NCBI GenBank assembly: GCA_022572885.1
Contig: JACZVC010000032.1
Coordinates: 1 to 32,034, forward strand
DNA: 32,034 nucleotides
Source of the DNA: Pseudomonadota bacterium
GTDB lineage: Bacteria; Pseudomonadota; Gammaproteobacteria; Steroidobacterales; MnTg04
Direction of reading: 5' to 3'
This document shows positions 15,561-26,098 of this stretch, piece after piece. Under the pieces are notes generated by a model, which did not search any database, was not told the DNA's origin, and worked only from the letters and a program-made list of their open reading frames with translations. Made by a program: the position numbers and the translations under genes. Every line of letters begins with the position of its first letter. Position 1 is the stretch's first letter.

Positions 15561-15585
15561 AGGAGTCCGTCGGACTCCTGTTTTT
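15561..15585 (+). terminator. Second tandem terminator-like hairpin before ppiD
   Basis: AGGAGTC and GACTCCT form a 7-bp stem around CGTCG, followed by G and five T's. It lies 6 nt after the first terminator and 21 nt before ppiD, so ppiD transcription would have to start inside or read through this region. Confidence 0.6.
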
Positions 15586-15606
15586 GATGAGAGTAGAACT
15601 GCCAGC

Positions 15607-17529
15607 ATGCTGCAATTAATCAGAGATAAATTAACCGGCTGGGTTGCCGGCATCATAATCGCCGTCATTGCGCTGGCGTTCATTTTTTGGGGCGTCGATC
15701 CGCTTTCGGTGGGTGCGACCTGGGCGGCCCGGGTCAATGACATCGAGATCCCGCGGAACGAAGTCAGGCGCGCGGCGCAGGACAGAATCAACCAGTTCCA
15801 GGCGCTTTATCAGGACGACATCTCTCCGCTAATGATCGAACAAATACGCAGCAGCGTCCTGGAACGCTATATCAACAACGCCCTGATCAGGAGCAGGGTC
15901 AGCAGCAACGGCTATCGGGTATCCGATGCGATGCTCAGTAAATCCATTCGGGCCATGCCGTATTTTCAAATCGCCGGGGAATTCTCGTTAGACAGCTACC
16001 TGGCTGGCTTGCGGTCGCAGGGGATTTCAAAAACCCGTTTCGAACATGACCAGAGAAACCAGCTGGAAGTGCTGCAATTGCAGCAGGGTCTGGTCAACAG
16101 TTCCTTTGTCACGCCAGGCGAAATGCGGCGTTTCCTGGAGCTACAGGGTGAGGAGAGGGAAGTCTCCCTCCTGAGGGTCGAAGCGAGTGCGTTCGCGGAC
16201 CTGGTGTCGCCCACCGACGAGGAAATCACTGGCTACTACGATCTCAATGCACAGCGTTTCCTGACCGAGGAGTCTGCTGAAATCGAGTATCTGGAAGTCC
16301 GGGCCAGCGATTTTCTGGCTGATGTAGAAGTGGGCGAGCAGGCTCTGCTCGATTTTTACGACACCGTTGCGGCCGGTTACCAGACCGAGGAGCAAAGACG
16401 GTCTCGGCATATCCTGATCGCGATCGGCGATAACAGGGACGAAGCAGCGGCGGAAGCCAGGGCAAACGAAGCCCTTGAGCGTGCCCGTGCCGGCGAGGAT
16501 TTTGCGGCGCTGGTCGCGGTATACACTGACGATGGCGGCACCAGCGCCGATGGTGGCGATCTGGGCTGGTCGTCGCACGAAGATTTTGTCGGGCCGTTCG
16601 CCGATACCTTGTTTGCGATGCAAATCGCCGAGCTCGCCGGGCCGGTCAAAACCCGTTTCGGCTATCACGTTATTCTGCTCGATGAAATCATGGCAGCCGA
16701 TGTGCGGCCGCTTGCGGAAGTGCGGGCTGAAATCGAGGCCGACTACCGTGAGCAACTGGCCGAGGATTTGTATTTCGAAGTCGCCCAGTCTTTAGGTGAC
16801 GATTCGTTCGCAGCCTACGACGAGTTGCAAAGCGTTGCCGAATTGCTGGGGCTGGAACTGAAAAGCGTCAGTGGATTCACCCGTGCCGGTGGCGGCGAGT
16901 TGGGTAGTGACGAGCGGATTGTGAGCGCAGTATTTAGTCCGGAAGTTCTAATCGATGGCCGCAACAGCGATCTGCTCGAGGCCGGTGAGGATGCCCGGGC
17001 GATCGTGCTGCGGGTGACGGCGTACCAGCAGGCCGAGACCCGTCCGCTGGCAGAAGTCCGCGAGCAGATCGTCGCATCGCTGGTGAGCGAGCAGACCCGC
17101 GTACTCGCACGCTCGGCCGGCAACAGTATCCAAACCGCGGTTGAATCCGGCGCGAGCATGCAGAAACTGGCCGCGGACAACAACGCAAATTATACCGCGC
17201 CAAAGAAAGTTACCCGCGGTACGGCCAATATGCCGCGCGTATTGCTGGCAGCGATTTTTTCGGCGCCAAAATCCACGACCGGCCGGCCCTCGGTCGGTGG
17301 CATCTCGCTGGCCACTGGCGATTTCACCATTTTCTCGGTGAGCTCGGTAACACCCGGACACCCGGCTGCGCTGACCATCCAGCAATGGAACCAGACCGAG
17401 CAGGGTATGGCCACCCAGTTCGGCAATGCCGAGCTGGCTGCTCTAGTGGCGCAATTGCACACAACCGGCAAGGTGAAAATCAACCAGAGGGCTTTTGACG
17501 AACTTTCGATTCCACCGGTGGTGCCATAA
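15607..17529 (+). CDS. ppiD: PpiD-like periplasmic folding chaperone (SurA_N/PPIC)
   Basis: This 640-residue protein is anchored in the inner membrane and helps newly exported proteins fold near the Sec translocon. One transmembrane helix lies at about residues 11-30 (GWVAGIIIAVIALAFIFWGV). A SurA-like N-terminal chaperone region follows at about 35-190. A parvulin/PPIC domain sits at about 262-360, with RSRHILIA, a GGDLGW segment and GYHVILLDEI. A C-terminal SurA_N-like half follows. Length is near that of E. coli PpiD (623). The position after lon-hupB is the conserved one. The ribosome site is weak. Confidence 0.93.
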   Translation: MLQLIRDKLTGWVAGIIIAVIALAFIFWGVDPLSVGATWAARVNDIEIPRNEVRRAAQDRINQFQALYQDDISPLMIEQIRSSVLERYINNALIRSRVSSNGYRVSDAMLSKSIRAMPYFQIAGEFSLDSYLAGLRSQGISKTRFEHDQRNQLEVLQLQQGLVNSSFVTPGEMRRFLELQGEEREVSLLRVEASAFADLVSPTDEEITGYYDLNAQRFLTEESAEIEYLEVRASDFLADVEVGEQALLDFYDTVAAGYQTEEQRRSRHILIAIGDNRDEAAAEARANEALERARAGEDFAALVAVYTDDGGTSADGGDLGWSSHEDFVGPFADTLFAMQIAELAGPVKTRFGYHVILLDEIMAADVRPLAEVRAEIEADYREQLAEDLYFEVAQSLGDDSFAAYDELQSVAELLGLELKSVSGFTRAGGGELGSDERIVSAVFSPEVLIDGRNSDLLEAGEDARAIVLRVTAYQQAETRPLAEVREQIVASLVSEQTRVLARSAGNSIQTAVESGASMQKLAADNNANYTAPKKVTRGTANMPRVLLAAIFSAPKSTTGRPSVGGISLATGDFTIFSVSSVTPGHPAALTIQQWNQTEQGMATQFGNAELAALVAQLHTTGKVKINQRAFDELSIPPVVP

Positions 17530-17581
17530 GCACTTAAACGCCATACGCGCTTTCATAAACAACAATAAAGGCGGCAAGAAA

Positions 17582-18868
17582 ATGACCAAACTCAAACTGC
17601 ATTGGCAAATTCTGATCGCCCTGGCGCTCGCAGGCATCCTGGGGACCGTGACCGGGACCGATGCGGCATTGTTCGGCGTCACTTACTACTCGGTCTTTGG
17701 ATTTCTCGGCACGCTGTTTCTCAATGCGCTGAAAATGCTGATCGTACCGCTGATTGCATCGTCGATTATTGTCGGCGTCGCCGGTATCGGCAGCGGCGGC
17801 AAACTGGGTCGCATGGGTGGGCGGACCATGGCGTTTTATCTGCTTAGCAGCACACTGGCGATCATTGTCGGCCTGGTGCTGGTCAACATCGTGGAACCCG
17901 GCCTGGTCGATGGTGAACCGGCCGGTGAATTGATGGCCTTGTCGGCCGATCCAGCGGAGGTCGCGGCCACGGTCGGCGACAAAGACGTCGGCGATCTGGC
18001 CGGGATATTCATTCGCATGGTGCCGGCGAACATCGTCAAGGCCGCCGCGGAAGGCGAGATGCTCGGGCTGATTTTCTTCTGCCTGCTGTTTGGCTATTTC
18101 ATGACCCAGTTGCGCAAGGAACACGCGCAAACAATGTTCAGTTTCTGGGACTCGATGTTTCACGTGATGATGCGCATGACCCAGTGGGTCATGAAGTTCG
18201 CGCCGCTGGGCGTGTTTGGACTGGTCGCCAAAGTGGTGGCCGATACCGGCTTCGATGCCGCCAAACCGCTGCTGGTGTTTACCGGCACCGTCATCGTCGC
18301 ATTGGCAATTCATGCTTTGGTCACCCTGCCGTTGCTGGTGCGTTTCATCGGCAAGGTAAACCCATGGCGCCTGGTGCGCGCGGTGTCCCCGGCGCTGCTG
18401 ACTGCGTTCTCGACATCATCATCGTCGGCGACTTTGCCGGTCACGATAGACTGCGTCGAAAAAAACGTCGGTGTTTCCAACCGTACTTCCAGTTTCGTGC
18501 TGCCGTTGGGAGCAACGGTCAACATGGATGGCACCGCGTTGTATGAATGTATGGCAGCGCTGTTTATCGCCCAGGCTTACGGCGTGGATCTGAGTTTTAC
18601 CCAGCAAGTCGTCGTTGTGGTCACGGCTTTGCTGACCTCGATCGGAGTTGCCGGAATCCCGTCCGCTTCGCTGGTGGCGATCGCCATCATACTGGCCGCG
18701 GTCGGTTTGCCGATCGAAGCCATCGGTTTGTTATTCGTGTTCGACCGCATTCTCGACATGACCCGCACCAGCGTCAATGTCTTCGGCGACACCTCGTGTG
18801 CCGTCGTCGTAGCGCGCCTCGAAGGCGAGACGGGAGGCCTCCTCGCACCGAACCAAATCCCGGCATAG
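17582..18868 (+). CDS. Dicarboxylate/amino-acid:cation symporter (DAACS family)
   Basis: This 428-residue inner-membrane protein belongs to the Glt/DctA family, which imports dicarboxylates or acidic amino acids with sodium or protons. It is strongly hydrophobic with about eight helices and two re-entrant hairpins. Family motifs are present: serine-rich STSSSSATLP (hairpin 1), NMDGTALYE (helix 7), GIPSASLV (hairpin 2) and DRILDMTRTSVNVFGD (helix 8). The substrate cannot be chosen with confidence. I prefer the ATG at 17582, preceded by AAGGCGGCAAG, because the open frame upstream overlaps the end of ppiD. In P. aeruginosa ppiD is followed directly by fabI, so this gene looks like an insertion at that junction. 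Confidence 0.92.
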   Translation: MTKLKLHWQILIALALAGILGTVTGTDAALFGVTYYSVFGFLGTLFLNALKMLIVPLIASSIIVGVAGIGSGGKLGRMGGRTMAFYLLSSTLAIIVGLVLVNIVEPGLVDGEPAGELMALSADPAEVAATVGDKDVGDLAGIFIRMVPANIVKAAAEGEMLGLIFFCLLFGYFMTQLRKEHAQTMFSFWDSMFHVMMRMTQWVMKFAPLGVFGLVAKVVADTGFDAAKPLLVFTGTVIVALAIHALVTLPLLVRFIGKVNPWRLVRAVSPALLTAFSTSSSSATLPVTIDCVEKNVGVSNRTSSFVLPLGATVNMDGTALYECMAALFIAQAYGVDLSFTQQVVVVVTALLTSIGVAGIPSASLVAIAIILAAVGLPIEAIGLLFVFDRILDMTRTSVNVFGDTSCAVVVARLEGETGGLLAPNQIPA

Positions 18869-18881
18869 GAGGGCTATCAGG

Positions 18882-19664
18882 TCAATCCAGGGTCATGCCC
18901 ACGGTGCTGAAACCGGCGTCGACATATATGATCTCGCCGGTGATACCGGCCGCCAGGTCCGAGCACAAGAACGCAGCCGTATTGCCGACATCGTCAATGG
19001 TGATGTTCTTGCGCAATGGCGCGATTGCTTCTACATGGTGCAGCATTTTGCGGAACCCGCTGATCCCGGCGGCGGCCAGCGTTTTGATCGGTCCGGCCGA
19101 GATGCCATTGACCCGTGTTCCGCTCGGGCCCACATCGGCCGCGATAAACCGCACCGATGATTCCAGGCTGGCCTTGGCCAGGCCCATGACGTTGTAATGC
19201 GGCACGGACTTGACCGCGCCCAGGTAGCTCAGCGTCAGCAGCGCGCCGTTGCGTCCCGCCATCAGCGGGCGTGCCGCCTTGGCCAGCGCGGCAAAACTGT
19301 AAGTGGAGATGTCGTGGGCGATCTGGAAGCCCTCTCGATTGATGGCGTCGAGAAAACCGCCCTCGAGCTGGTCGCGCGGCGCGAAACCGACCGAATGGAC
19401 CAGGATATCAAGACCGTTCCAGCGTTCGCCCAGCGTGGCCATCGCTTGCTCGATGTTGGCATCGGCCGCGACGTCCAGCTCGAAGGTCAGATCGGTATCG
19501 AGTTCGGCGCCCATTTTCTCGACCCTGCCCTTGAGTTTTTCGTTCTGGTAGCTCAAGGCCAGTTCGGCGCCTTCACGGCGCATCGCCCGCGCGATGCCCC
19601 AGGCGATCGAGCGAGTGCTGGCGAGACCAACGATCAGTGCTTTTTTGCCGGCAAGAAAACCCAT
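18882..19664 (-). CDS. fabI: Enoyl-[acyl-carrier-protein] reductase (NADH)
   Basis: This 260-residue short-chain dehydrogenase performs the last reductive step of fatty-acid elongation. It is very close to E. coli FabI along its length. The cofactor site is [13 protein letters not shown] at residues about 13-25, S146-Y147 in LSYLGA matches the family, and the active pair Y157 and K164 (YNVMGLAK) is intact. It ends with a normal C-terminus ([12 protein letters not shown]), so it should be functional and, as a FabI, a potential triclosan target. The ATG at 19664 is preceded by GGAGA at 8 nt. A TAGAAT box (19696-19701, complement) may be its -10. It points opposite to the tig-ppiD block. Confidence 0.97.
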   Translation of the reverse strand: MGFLAGKKALIVGLASTRSIAWGIARAMRREGAELALSYQNEKLKGRVEKMGAELDTDLTFELDVAADANIEQAMATLGERWNGLDILVHSVGFAPRDQLEGGFLDAINREGFQIAHDISTYSFAALAKAARPLMAGRNGALLTLSYLGAVKSVPHYNVMGLAKASLESSVRFIAADVGPSGTRVNGISAGPIKTLAAAGISGFRKMLHHVEAIAPLRKNITIDDVGNTAAFLCSDLAAGITGEIIYVDAGFSTVGMTLD

Positions 19665-19740
19665 GCATAATCTCCAAATTCCTGTTCGGGCCAGAATTCT
19701 ACCGAAAAATAAAGACACACATTGATTTTTATTGACCCGC

Positions 19741-19841
19741 AGGAGGGCCTCCAGGCCCGATAGGAGCGGTTCGATTTTGCAGGAGGGCCTTCAAGGCCCG
19801 ATAAGATCGCATCGATTTTATAGGAGGGCCTTCAGGCCCGA
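19741..19841. repeat. Tandem array of three palindromic repeats (GGGCCT-TC-AGGCCC core)
   Basis: Copies lie at 19741-19762, 19781-19803 and 19822-19841, with a period of about 40 nt and the consensus AGGAGGGCCTTCAGGCCCGA. The spacers are alike too, with TCGATTTT before copies 2 and 3. Each core is a short palindrome able to form a hairpin. A fourth copy lies 11 kb away at 30995. The layout is REP-like. The array separates the mltD stop (1 nt away) from the fabI leader. Confidence 0.85.
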
Positions 19842-19842
19842 C

Positions 19843-21480
19843 TCAGCCGCCGCTTTGCTTGGTCACATCGATATACATCACCAGCCGCTGCCCCGGGCGC
19901 AGTACCCGCTTGCCGTTGAGGCTGTTCCAGCTTTTCAGCTGGTTGACGCTGACCTTGAAGCGCGAGGAAATCTTCCACAGCGAATCGCCCTTGCGTACCG
20001 TGTAATTGATCTGCCGTACCCGGCCTTTCGGCGGTCCGCTGCCAATCGACGCCACGTTCTTGCCGCCCCAGATCACCAGTTTGCGACCGACCGACAAGGT
20101 GTCGCGCGGCGCCATCCCGTTCCACTTGGCCAGGTTGCGCGTGCTGACCCCGTACTTGCGGGCAATGGTCCACAGCGAATCACCCGGCTGCACCCGGTAT
20201 AGCGTGCGCTTCGAGCCGCGCGAGCGCGTCATGGTACGCGCCAGGCGAGCATCGGCGCTCAGGGTATAGGCCGCTGCGCTCTTGCTGGCCCTGGGTATCA
20301 TCAGGTATTTGCCGGCCCGGATCGTGGACCCGCGCAGGTTATTGACCTCGCGAATCAGTTTCTGCGTGGTGTGGAATTTCCGGGCGATCACGCTGAGGCT
20401 GTCGCCATTGCGGATGCGATAGCGTTCCCATTGCACCTGTTCCCTGGCCGGCAGCGCGGCGAGATTGCTCTCGAAGGCCGCGGCGGCGTCAACCGGCACC
20501 AGCAGCCGGTTCGGCCCGGCCGGGTCGGTTGCCCAGCGGTTGTAGCCGGGGTTCAGCGCATAGATTTCTTCGACCGATACACCGGCCAGATCCGCGGCCA
20601 GCGCCAGATCGAGTTGCCCGTGGGTTTTGACGACCGAGAAATAGGGTTGATTGCGGATTCGCATGATGGTCACGCCGTTGCCATCGGGATCGGCGACCAG
20701 GCGGGAAACCGCGAGCAGTTTTGGCACGTAGGCCCGGGTTTCCGCCGGCAACCGATGCGCCAGGCTCCAGAAATCGATCGGCTTGCCGGCCTTGCGATTG
20801 CGCCGGATCGCGCGATGCACATTGCCTTCACCCGAGTTATAAGCGGCGATCGCCAGCAACCAGTCGTTATCGAACTGTTTGGCCAGCGCTTCCAGGTAAT
20901 CCAGCGCGCCGCGCGTGGATTCGATGATGTCGCGGCGACCGTCGTACCACCAGTCCTGTTTCAGGCCGTACCGGCGGCCCGTGGCCGGGATAAACTGCCA
21001 AAGACCCGCGGCGCGCCCGTGCGAATACGCAAACGGGTCATAAGCGCTTTCGACGATCGGCAGCAGGGCGATTTCCATTGGCATGCCGCGCGCGGCAATC
21101 TCGTTGGCAATATGGTGGAGATAACGGCTCGAACGGGTAAAAACGCGATCGAGGTAAGCCTGGTGTTTGCGATACCAGTCGAGCTGCGCGTCAATGGCCC
21201 GCTGCTCGCTGTCGGCAAGCTGATAACCGGCGCGGATGATATCCAGCGTATCGGGCAGGGCATCGACCGCCCAGTCGGGGATCATCGGCTGGGTCACATC
21301 GACGATATGAATGGTCTGTACGCTGGTGAAAGTGACCAGGTCCGCGGCCGGCTCGACCGCTTCCAGCGGCGGCGATGGCAGGTTCTGGCTTAGCGTACTG
21401 GCGTCATCCTTGATCTGGGTCTGGCTGCAGGCTGACAACAACACAGCCAGCGCGCCCAAATTTATCAATCCTTTGTTCAA
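19843..21480 (-). CDS. mltD: Membrane-bound lytic murein transglycosylase D with three LysM domains
   Basis: This 545-residue outer-membrane lipoprotein cleaves peptidoglycan glycan strands to form 1,6-anhydro products. I chose the TTG at 21480 because an AGGAGAG ribosome site lies 7 nt upstream and because it gives a lipoprotein signal ending in LLSAC (C18, followed by Ser, which favours the outer membrane). An in-frame ATG at 21507 is an alternative. The SLT domain spans about 125-260 with catalytic E144 (PIVESAYDP), GLWQF, AYNSGEGN and ETRAYVPK. LysM peptidoglycan-binding repeats lie at about 353-396, 427-471 and 491-536. In related genomes gloB is the next gene, but here it is missing. 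Confidence 0.95.
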   Translation of the reverse strand: MNKGLINLGALAVLLSACSQTQIKDDASTLSQNLPSPPLEAVEPAADLVTFTSVQTIHIVDVTQPMIPDWAVDALPDTLDIIRAGYQLADSEQRAIDAQLDWYRKHQAYLDRVFTRSSRYLHHIANEIAARGMPMEIALLPIVESAYDPFAYSHGRAAGLWQFIPATGRRYGLKQDWWYDGRRDIIESTRGALDYLEALAKQFDNDWLLAIAAYNSGEGNVHRAIRRNRKAGKPIDFWSLAHRLPAETRAYVPKLLAVSRLVADPDGNGVTIMRIRNQPYFSVVKTHGQLDLALAADLAGVSVEEIYALNPGYNRWATDPAGPNRLLVPVDAAAAFESNLAALPAREQVQWERYRIRNGDSLSVIARKFHTTQKLIREVNNLRGSTIRAGKYLMIPRASKSAAAYTLSADARLARTMTRSRGSKRTLYRVQPGDSLWTIARKYGVSTRNLAKWNGMAPRDTLSVGRKLVIWGGKNVASIGSGPPKGRVRQINYTVRKGDSLWKISSRFKVSVNQLKSWNSLNGKRVLRPGQRLVMYIDVTKQSGG

Positions 21481-21876
21481 ACCATCTCTCCTGTGTGACT
21501 CATTCATGCAAAGCCGTCTTGCCAACGGCGGATTTCGGCAAATACTTCGACCGGACCCGCGATTCATGGCCGGCCCGTTCATTGGCTGCCAGCCATTTTC
21601 CCCAATCTGCTTGCGATTTGACGGTACTGGCCTGCAAAAATCACATGTTCTGCGCCAATAGATCGGCGGTTTTGGGCTCATTAAACCCGGTGTTATGACA
21701 AATTTCCATGATTTGCAGGTTGTCTGCCCATATCGGGTTCACAGTTTGACAAAAAGGGGCAGATTTGTTTTTCCGAAAAAAAAGGGGCCGGATTTGTATT
21801 GCGCCGTCCGACCCCTCCCCAGCCGGGCTTCCACGAGGTCTGACCACCACCACCATTTCAGGTTATCCTTGCCCGC
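21481..21876. other. Divergent intergenic region in place of gloB
   Basis: This stretch of 396 bases separates the divergent mltD and methyltransferase genes. I find no gene in it and no recognisable glyoxalase II remnant. It contains a near duplication, AAAAAGGGGCAGATTTGT at 21751-21768 and a similar copy with GGGGCCGGATTTGT at 21779-21797, and a terminator-like hairpin on the minus strand at 21776-21815. Promoters for both flanking genes must lie here, but none stands out. Confidence 0.6.
21776..21815 (-). terminator. Minus-strand terminator-like hairpin upstream of mltD
   Basis: On the minus strand GGGGTCGGA pairs with TCCGGCCCC over 9 positions (one G-T pair), with a 14-nt loop and then eight T's. 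This is a good intrinsic-terminator shape, but it lies about 300 nt before mltD on its own strand. It could shield mltD from antisense transcription, act in a leader, or be a repeat element. Confidence 0.55.
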
Positions 21877-22602
21877 ATGTCACGTCCGCAAAGCGTTTTT
21901 GAGTGGTTGGAACGGCCGTTGGGCCAGACTTTGCTGGCCGTCGAGACCGAAATCGCCGAGCGCTGCCTAGGCCAGGTGTTTGGTTTTCAGGCGATCCAGG
22001 TGGGTCGCTGGGGGAGCGCCGACCAGTTCAGCCGCAGCAGCCGGACCCGCCGTTACACGGTCTTGAGCAACCACGCTGGCGATGGCGTAAACCTGGTCAG
22101 CCCCGCGGACGCACTGGCGCTGGCCAGCGATTCGGTGGACGCGGTGATCCTGCCGCATACGCTGGAAACCGAAGCCGACCCGCACGAGGTCCTGCGCGAG
22201 GCCGAGCGGGTGCTGTCCGGTGAAGGCCACTTGCTGGTCTTCAGCTTTAACCCGACCAGTCTTTGGGGGATTCGCCACCGGCTCAGTAACCGGCGATTTC
22301 CGCCCGGCATCAACCGCCTGGTATCCGAACACCGCCTGCGCGACTGGTTGCGGCTGCTGGGGTTTGAGGTATTGTCCGTCACCGGCTATTGTGCCGGGCT
22401 ACCGAGTAACGCCCCGGCATGGCTGCGCGACAGCAAGCTCAACCAGCCGACCAGCAATGGGGTTTTGAAGCTGATGGCCGGCGCCTTTTGCCTGCTTGCG
22501 TGCAAACGGGTATTTACCGCGACCCGGATCATGCCGGGACAAAAAAGGAGACGACGGGTGCTGGCCGGACTGGCCGAACCCTCGACCAGGATTTCGACTT
22601 GA
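21877..22602 (+). CDS. yafS: SAM-dependent methyltransferase, YafS-like
   Basis: This 241-residue protein looks like a class I SAM-dependent methyltransferase of the Methyltransf_11 group. [20 protein letters not shown] and [19 protein letters not shown] are the motif-II/III regions that follow the cofactor site, while the usual glycine-rich motif I is weak ([10 protein letters not shown] region). The physiological substrate of YafS is not established to my knowledge. The identification rests on these motifs and on position: in E. coli and Pseudomonas a methyltransferase gene lies directly upstream of rnhA-dnaQ. Its TGA overlaps the TTG start of rnhA by 4 nt, which suggests coupling. Confidence 0.82.
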   Translation: MSRPQSVFEWLERPLGQTLLAVETEIAERCLGQVFGFQAIQVGRWGSADQFSRSSRTRRYTVLSNHAGDGVNLVSPADALALASDSVDAVILPHTLETEADPHEVLREAERVLSGEGHLLVFSFNPTSLWGIRHRLSNRRFPPGINRLVSEHRLRDWLRLLGFEVLSVTGYCAGLPSNAPAWLRDSKLNQPTSNGVLKLMAGAFCLLACKRVFTATRIMPGQKRRRRVLAGLAEPSTRIST

Positions 22603-23042
22603 GCACAGTAACGATTTACACCGACGGCGCCTGCCGCGGCAACCCGGGTCCGGGTGGCTGGGGCGTGTTGATGATGACCCGGGGCAAGGAAAAGACCCTG
22701 TCCGGCGCAGAGCCGGAGACCACCAACAACCGCATGGAGATCCAGGCCGCCATCGAAGCGCTGAGCGCGCTCAAGCGCGGCTGCAAGGTCGTGTTGTACA
22801 CCGATTCCAGGTACGTCAAGGACGGCATCAACGAATGGTTGCCGAACTGGAAGGCGCGCGGCTGGAAAACCAGTAACCGCAAACCGGTCAAGAACGAAGA
22901 CCTGTGGCGCGAGCTGGACCGCGTCGTGGCGCAGCACCAGGTAGACTGGCACTGGGTCCGCGGCCACAGCGGCGTGCCCGGCAACGAGCGCGCCGATGAA
23001 CTCGCCAACGCAGCGGTCGACGCGATGTTGAACGGCGCTTGA
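22599..23042 (+). CDS. rnhA: Ribonuclease HI
   Basis: This 147-residue enzyme degrades the RNA strand of RNA-DNA hybrids, such as R-loops and Okazaki primers. The four carboxylate metal ligands are visible: D9 in [12 protein letters not shown]47 in TNNRMEI, D69 in LYTDSRY and D133 in NERADELAN, with H123 in RGHSG. Size is typical (E. coli 155). The start is a TTG at 22599 that overlaps the upstream stop as TTGA; no ATG is available near the conserved N-terminus STVTIYTDG. dnaQ follows 31 nt later, the usual arrangement. Confidence 0.97.
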   Translation: MSTVTIYTDGACRGNPGPGGWGVLMMTRGKEKTLSGAEPETTNNRMEIQAAIEALSALKRGCKVVLYTDSRYVKDGINEWLPNWKARGWKTSNRKPVKNEDLWRELDRVVAQHQVDWHWVRGHSGVPGNERADELANAAVDAMLNGA

Positions 23043-23073
23043 ACGGCGGATAAACCGGGAAAGGAACGCCAGC

Positions 23074-23787
23074 ATGCGACAGATCGTCCTCGATACCGAA
23101 ACCACCGGGCTGGAGCCGTCGCTCGGCCACCGGATCATCGAAATTGGTTGTGTGGAGATGATCAACCGGCGCGCCAGCGGCAAAACCTTTCACCACTACC
23201 TGAACCCGCAGCGCGAAATAGACCCGGGCGCGGAGGAAGTCCACGGGCTGAGCAACGAATTTCTCGAGGACAAACCGCTGTTTGCCGATATCGTCGACGA
23301 ATTCCTGGAATTCGTCCACGGCGCCGAACTGATCATTCACAACGCGCCGTTCGATATCGGTTTCCTGAACAAGGAGCTGGAACTCGCCGCGCACGAAAAG
23401 CGCATCGAAGACATCTGCAATGTGCTGGACACGCTGGTCCTGGCGCGGGCTATGCATCCGGGTCAGCGCAACAGCCTGGATGCACTGTGCAAGCGCTACC
23501 GGATCGACAACTCTGACCGCGAACTGCACGGGGCGTTGCTGGATGCGCGCATCCTGGTGGATGTTTACCTGAGCATGACCGGCGGGCAGGCCGCGCTGTC
23601 GCTGGACAGCGAAGGCCAGCCAGGGCAGACCGGCATGACCGGGCAAAACGCCACCGCCGCGAAAATAGACCGGGCCGGCCTCAAACTGGTGGTGGTCAAG
23701 GCCGATGACGAAGAACTGGCGGCGCACGAAGCGTGTCTCGAGACGATCGAGACAGCCAGCGAACATGGCGTCCTGTGGAATAAATAA
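23074..23787 (+). CDS. dnaQ: DNA polymerase III epsilon subunit (3'-5' proofreading exonuclease)
   Basis: This 237-residue protein is the proofreading subunit of the replicative polymerase. The DEDDh exonuclease residues are in place: D7 and E9 in [12 protein letters not shown]94 in [11 protein letters not shown]152 and D157 in [13 protein letters not shown] linker of about 50 residues follows and leads to the C-terminal segment that in E. coli binds the alpha subunit. The length is close to E. coli DnaQ (243). The ATG at 23074 follows AAAGGAA. It ends the methyltransferase-rnhA-dnaQ unit, and the polysaccharide locus begins 14 nt after its stop. Confidence 0.97.
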   Translation: MRQIVLDTETTGLEPSLGHRIIEIGCVEMINRRASGKTFHHYLNPQREIDPGAEEVHGLSNEFLEDKPLFADIVDEFLEFVHGAELIIHNAPFDIGFLNKELELAAHEKRIEDICNVLDTLVLARAMHPGQRNSLDALCKRYRIDNSDRELHGALLDARILVDVYLSMTGGQAALSLDSEGQPGQTGMTGQNATAAKIDRAGLKLVVVKADDEELAAHEACLETIETASEHGVLWNK

Positions 23788-23801
23788 AAAAAAAGGAAAC
23801 C

Positions 23802-25072
<1,271 letters not shown>

Positions 25073-25076
<4 letters not shown>

Positions 25077-26098
25077 AAATACTGGTCACCGGCGCAGCCG
25101 GCTTCATCGGCTCCTTCGTAGCGCGCAAGTTGCTCGACCGCGGCGACACCGTCGTCGGTCTGGACAACTTGAACGATTACTACGATGTCGCATTGAAAAA
25201 AGCCCGCCTGGCCAGGCTGCAAAGCAAAGAAAAATTCGGATTCATCAAACTCGACATCGTCAACCGACCAGTCATAGAAAAACTTTTTGCCCAACAAAAG
25301 TTCGATCGCGTGGTCCATCTCGCCGCCCAGGCCGGCGTCCGCTACTCGATCGAAAACCCGCACGCCTACATCGACAGCAACATCGTCGGTTTCCTCCACA
25401 TCCTCGAAGGTTGCCGCCATCACGACATCAAACACCTGGTCTACGCCTCGACCAGCTCGGTCTACGGCGCCAACACCGACATGCCGTTCACCGTCCGCCA
25501 GAACGTGGACCACCCGCTGTCGCTCTATGCGGCCAGCAAGAAAGCCAACGAGCTGATGGCGCACACCTACGCCAGCTTGTACCAGCTCCCGGTGACCGGC
25601 CTGCGCTTTTTCACGGTCTACGGCCCCTGGGGCCGCCCCGACATGGCCTTGTTCCTGTTCACCAAGAACATCCTGGCCGGCAAACCCATCGACGTCTTCA
25701 ACCATGGCCACCACAAACGGGACTTTACTTTCATCGACGACATCGCCGAAGGCGTGGTCCGTTCGCTGGACAAGATCGCAACCCCCAACCCGCTGTGGAT
25801 CTCCGACCACCCCGACCCCGGCACCTCGTTCGCGCCGTACCGGATATACAACATCGGCAACAACCAGCCGGTCGAGTTGCTGCACTACATCGAGGTGCTG
25901 GAAAAATGCCTGGGCCGCAAGGCCGAAAAAAACCTGTTGCCCTTGCAGCCTGGCGACGTGCCCGACACCTACGCCGATGTCGCCGACCTGGTCGATGAAA
26001 CCGGTTACAAACCGGAAACCACGGTCGAAGAGGGCGTCCGCCGCTTCGTCGAATGGTACGCGGAGTACTACGAGGTGGATCTGGACGCCTCCGCATGA
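25073..26098 (+). CDS. NAD-dependent epimerase, UDP-glucuronate 4-epimerase type
   Basis: This 341-residue extended short-chain dehydrogenase interconverts UDP-uronic acids at C4, probably UDP-glucuronate and UDP-galacturonate. The NAD site is GAAGFIGS (7-14). [18 protein letters not shown] at about 29-46 is characteristic of UDP-glucuronate epimerases, and the catalytic set is S127/S128 region (STSSVYG) with Y152 and K156 (YAASK). The [15 protein letters not shown] segment is also typical. The start is the ATG that overlaps the dehydrogenase stop (ATGA); the open frame further upstream is antisense noise within that gene. The next gene, pgi, again overlaps by 4 nt. Acting on a UDP-HexNAcA from the upstream enzyme is possible. 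Confidence 0.88.

Noticed and set aside
19843-21393. Long plus-strand frame opposite mltD (about 340 codons)
   Set aside because: The minus strand encodes a full MltD with SLT and LysM motifs; high GC produces long antisense frames.
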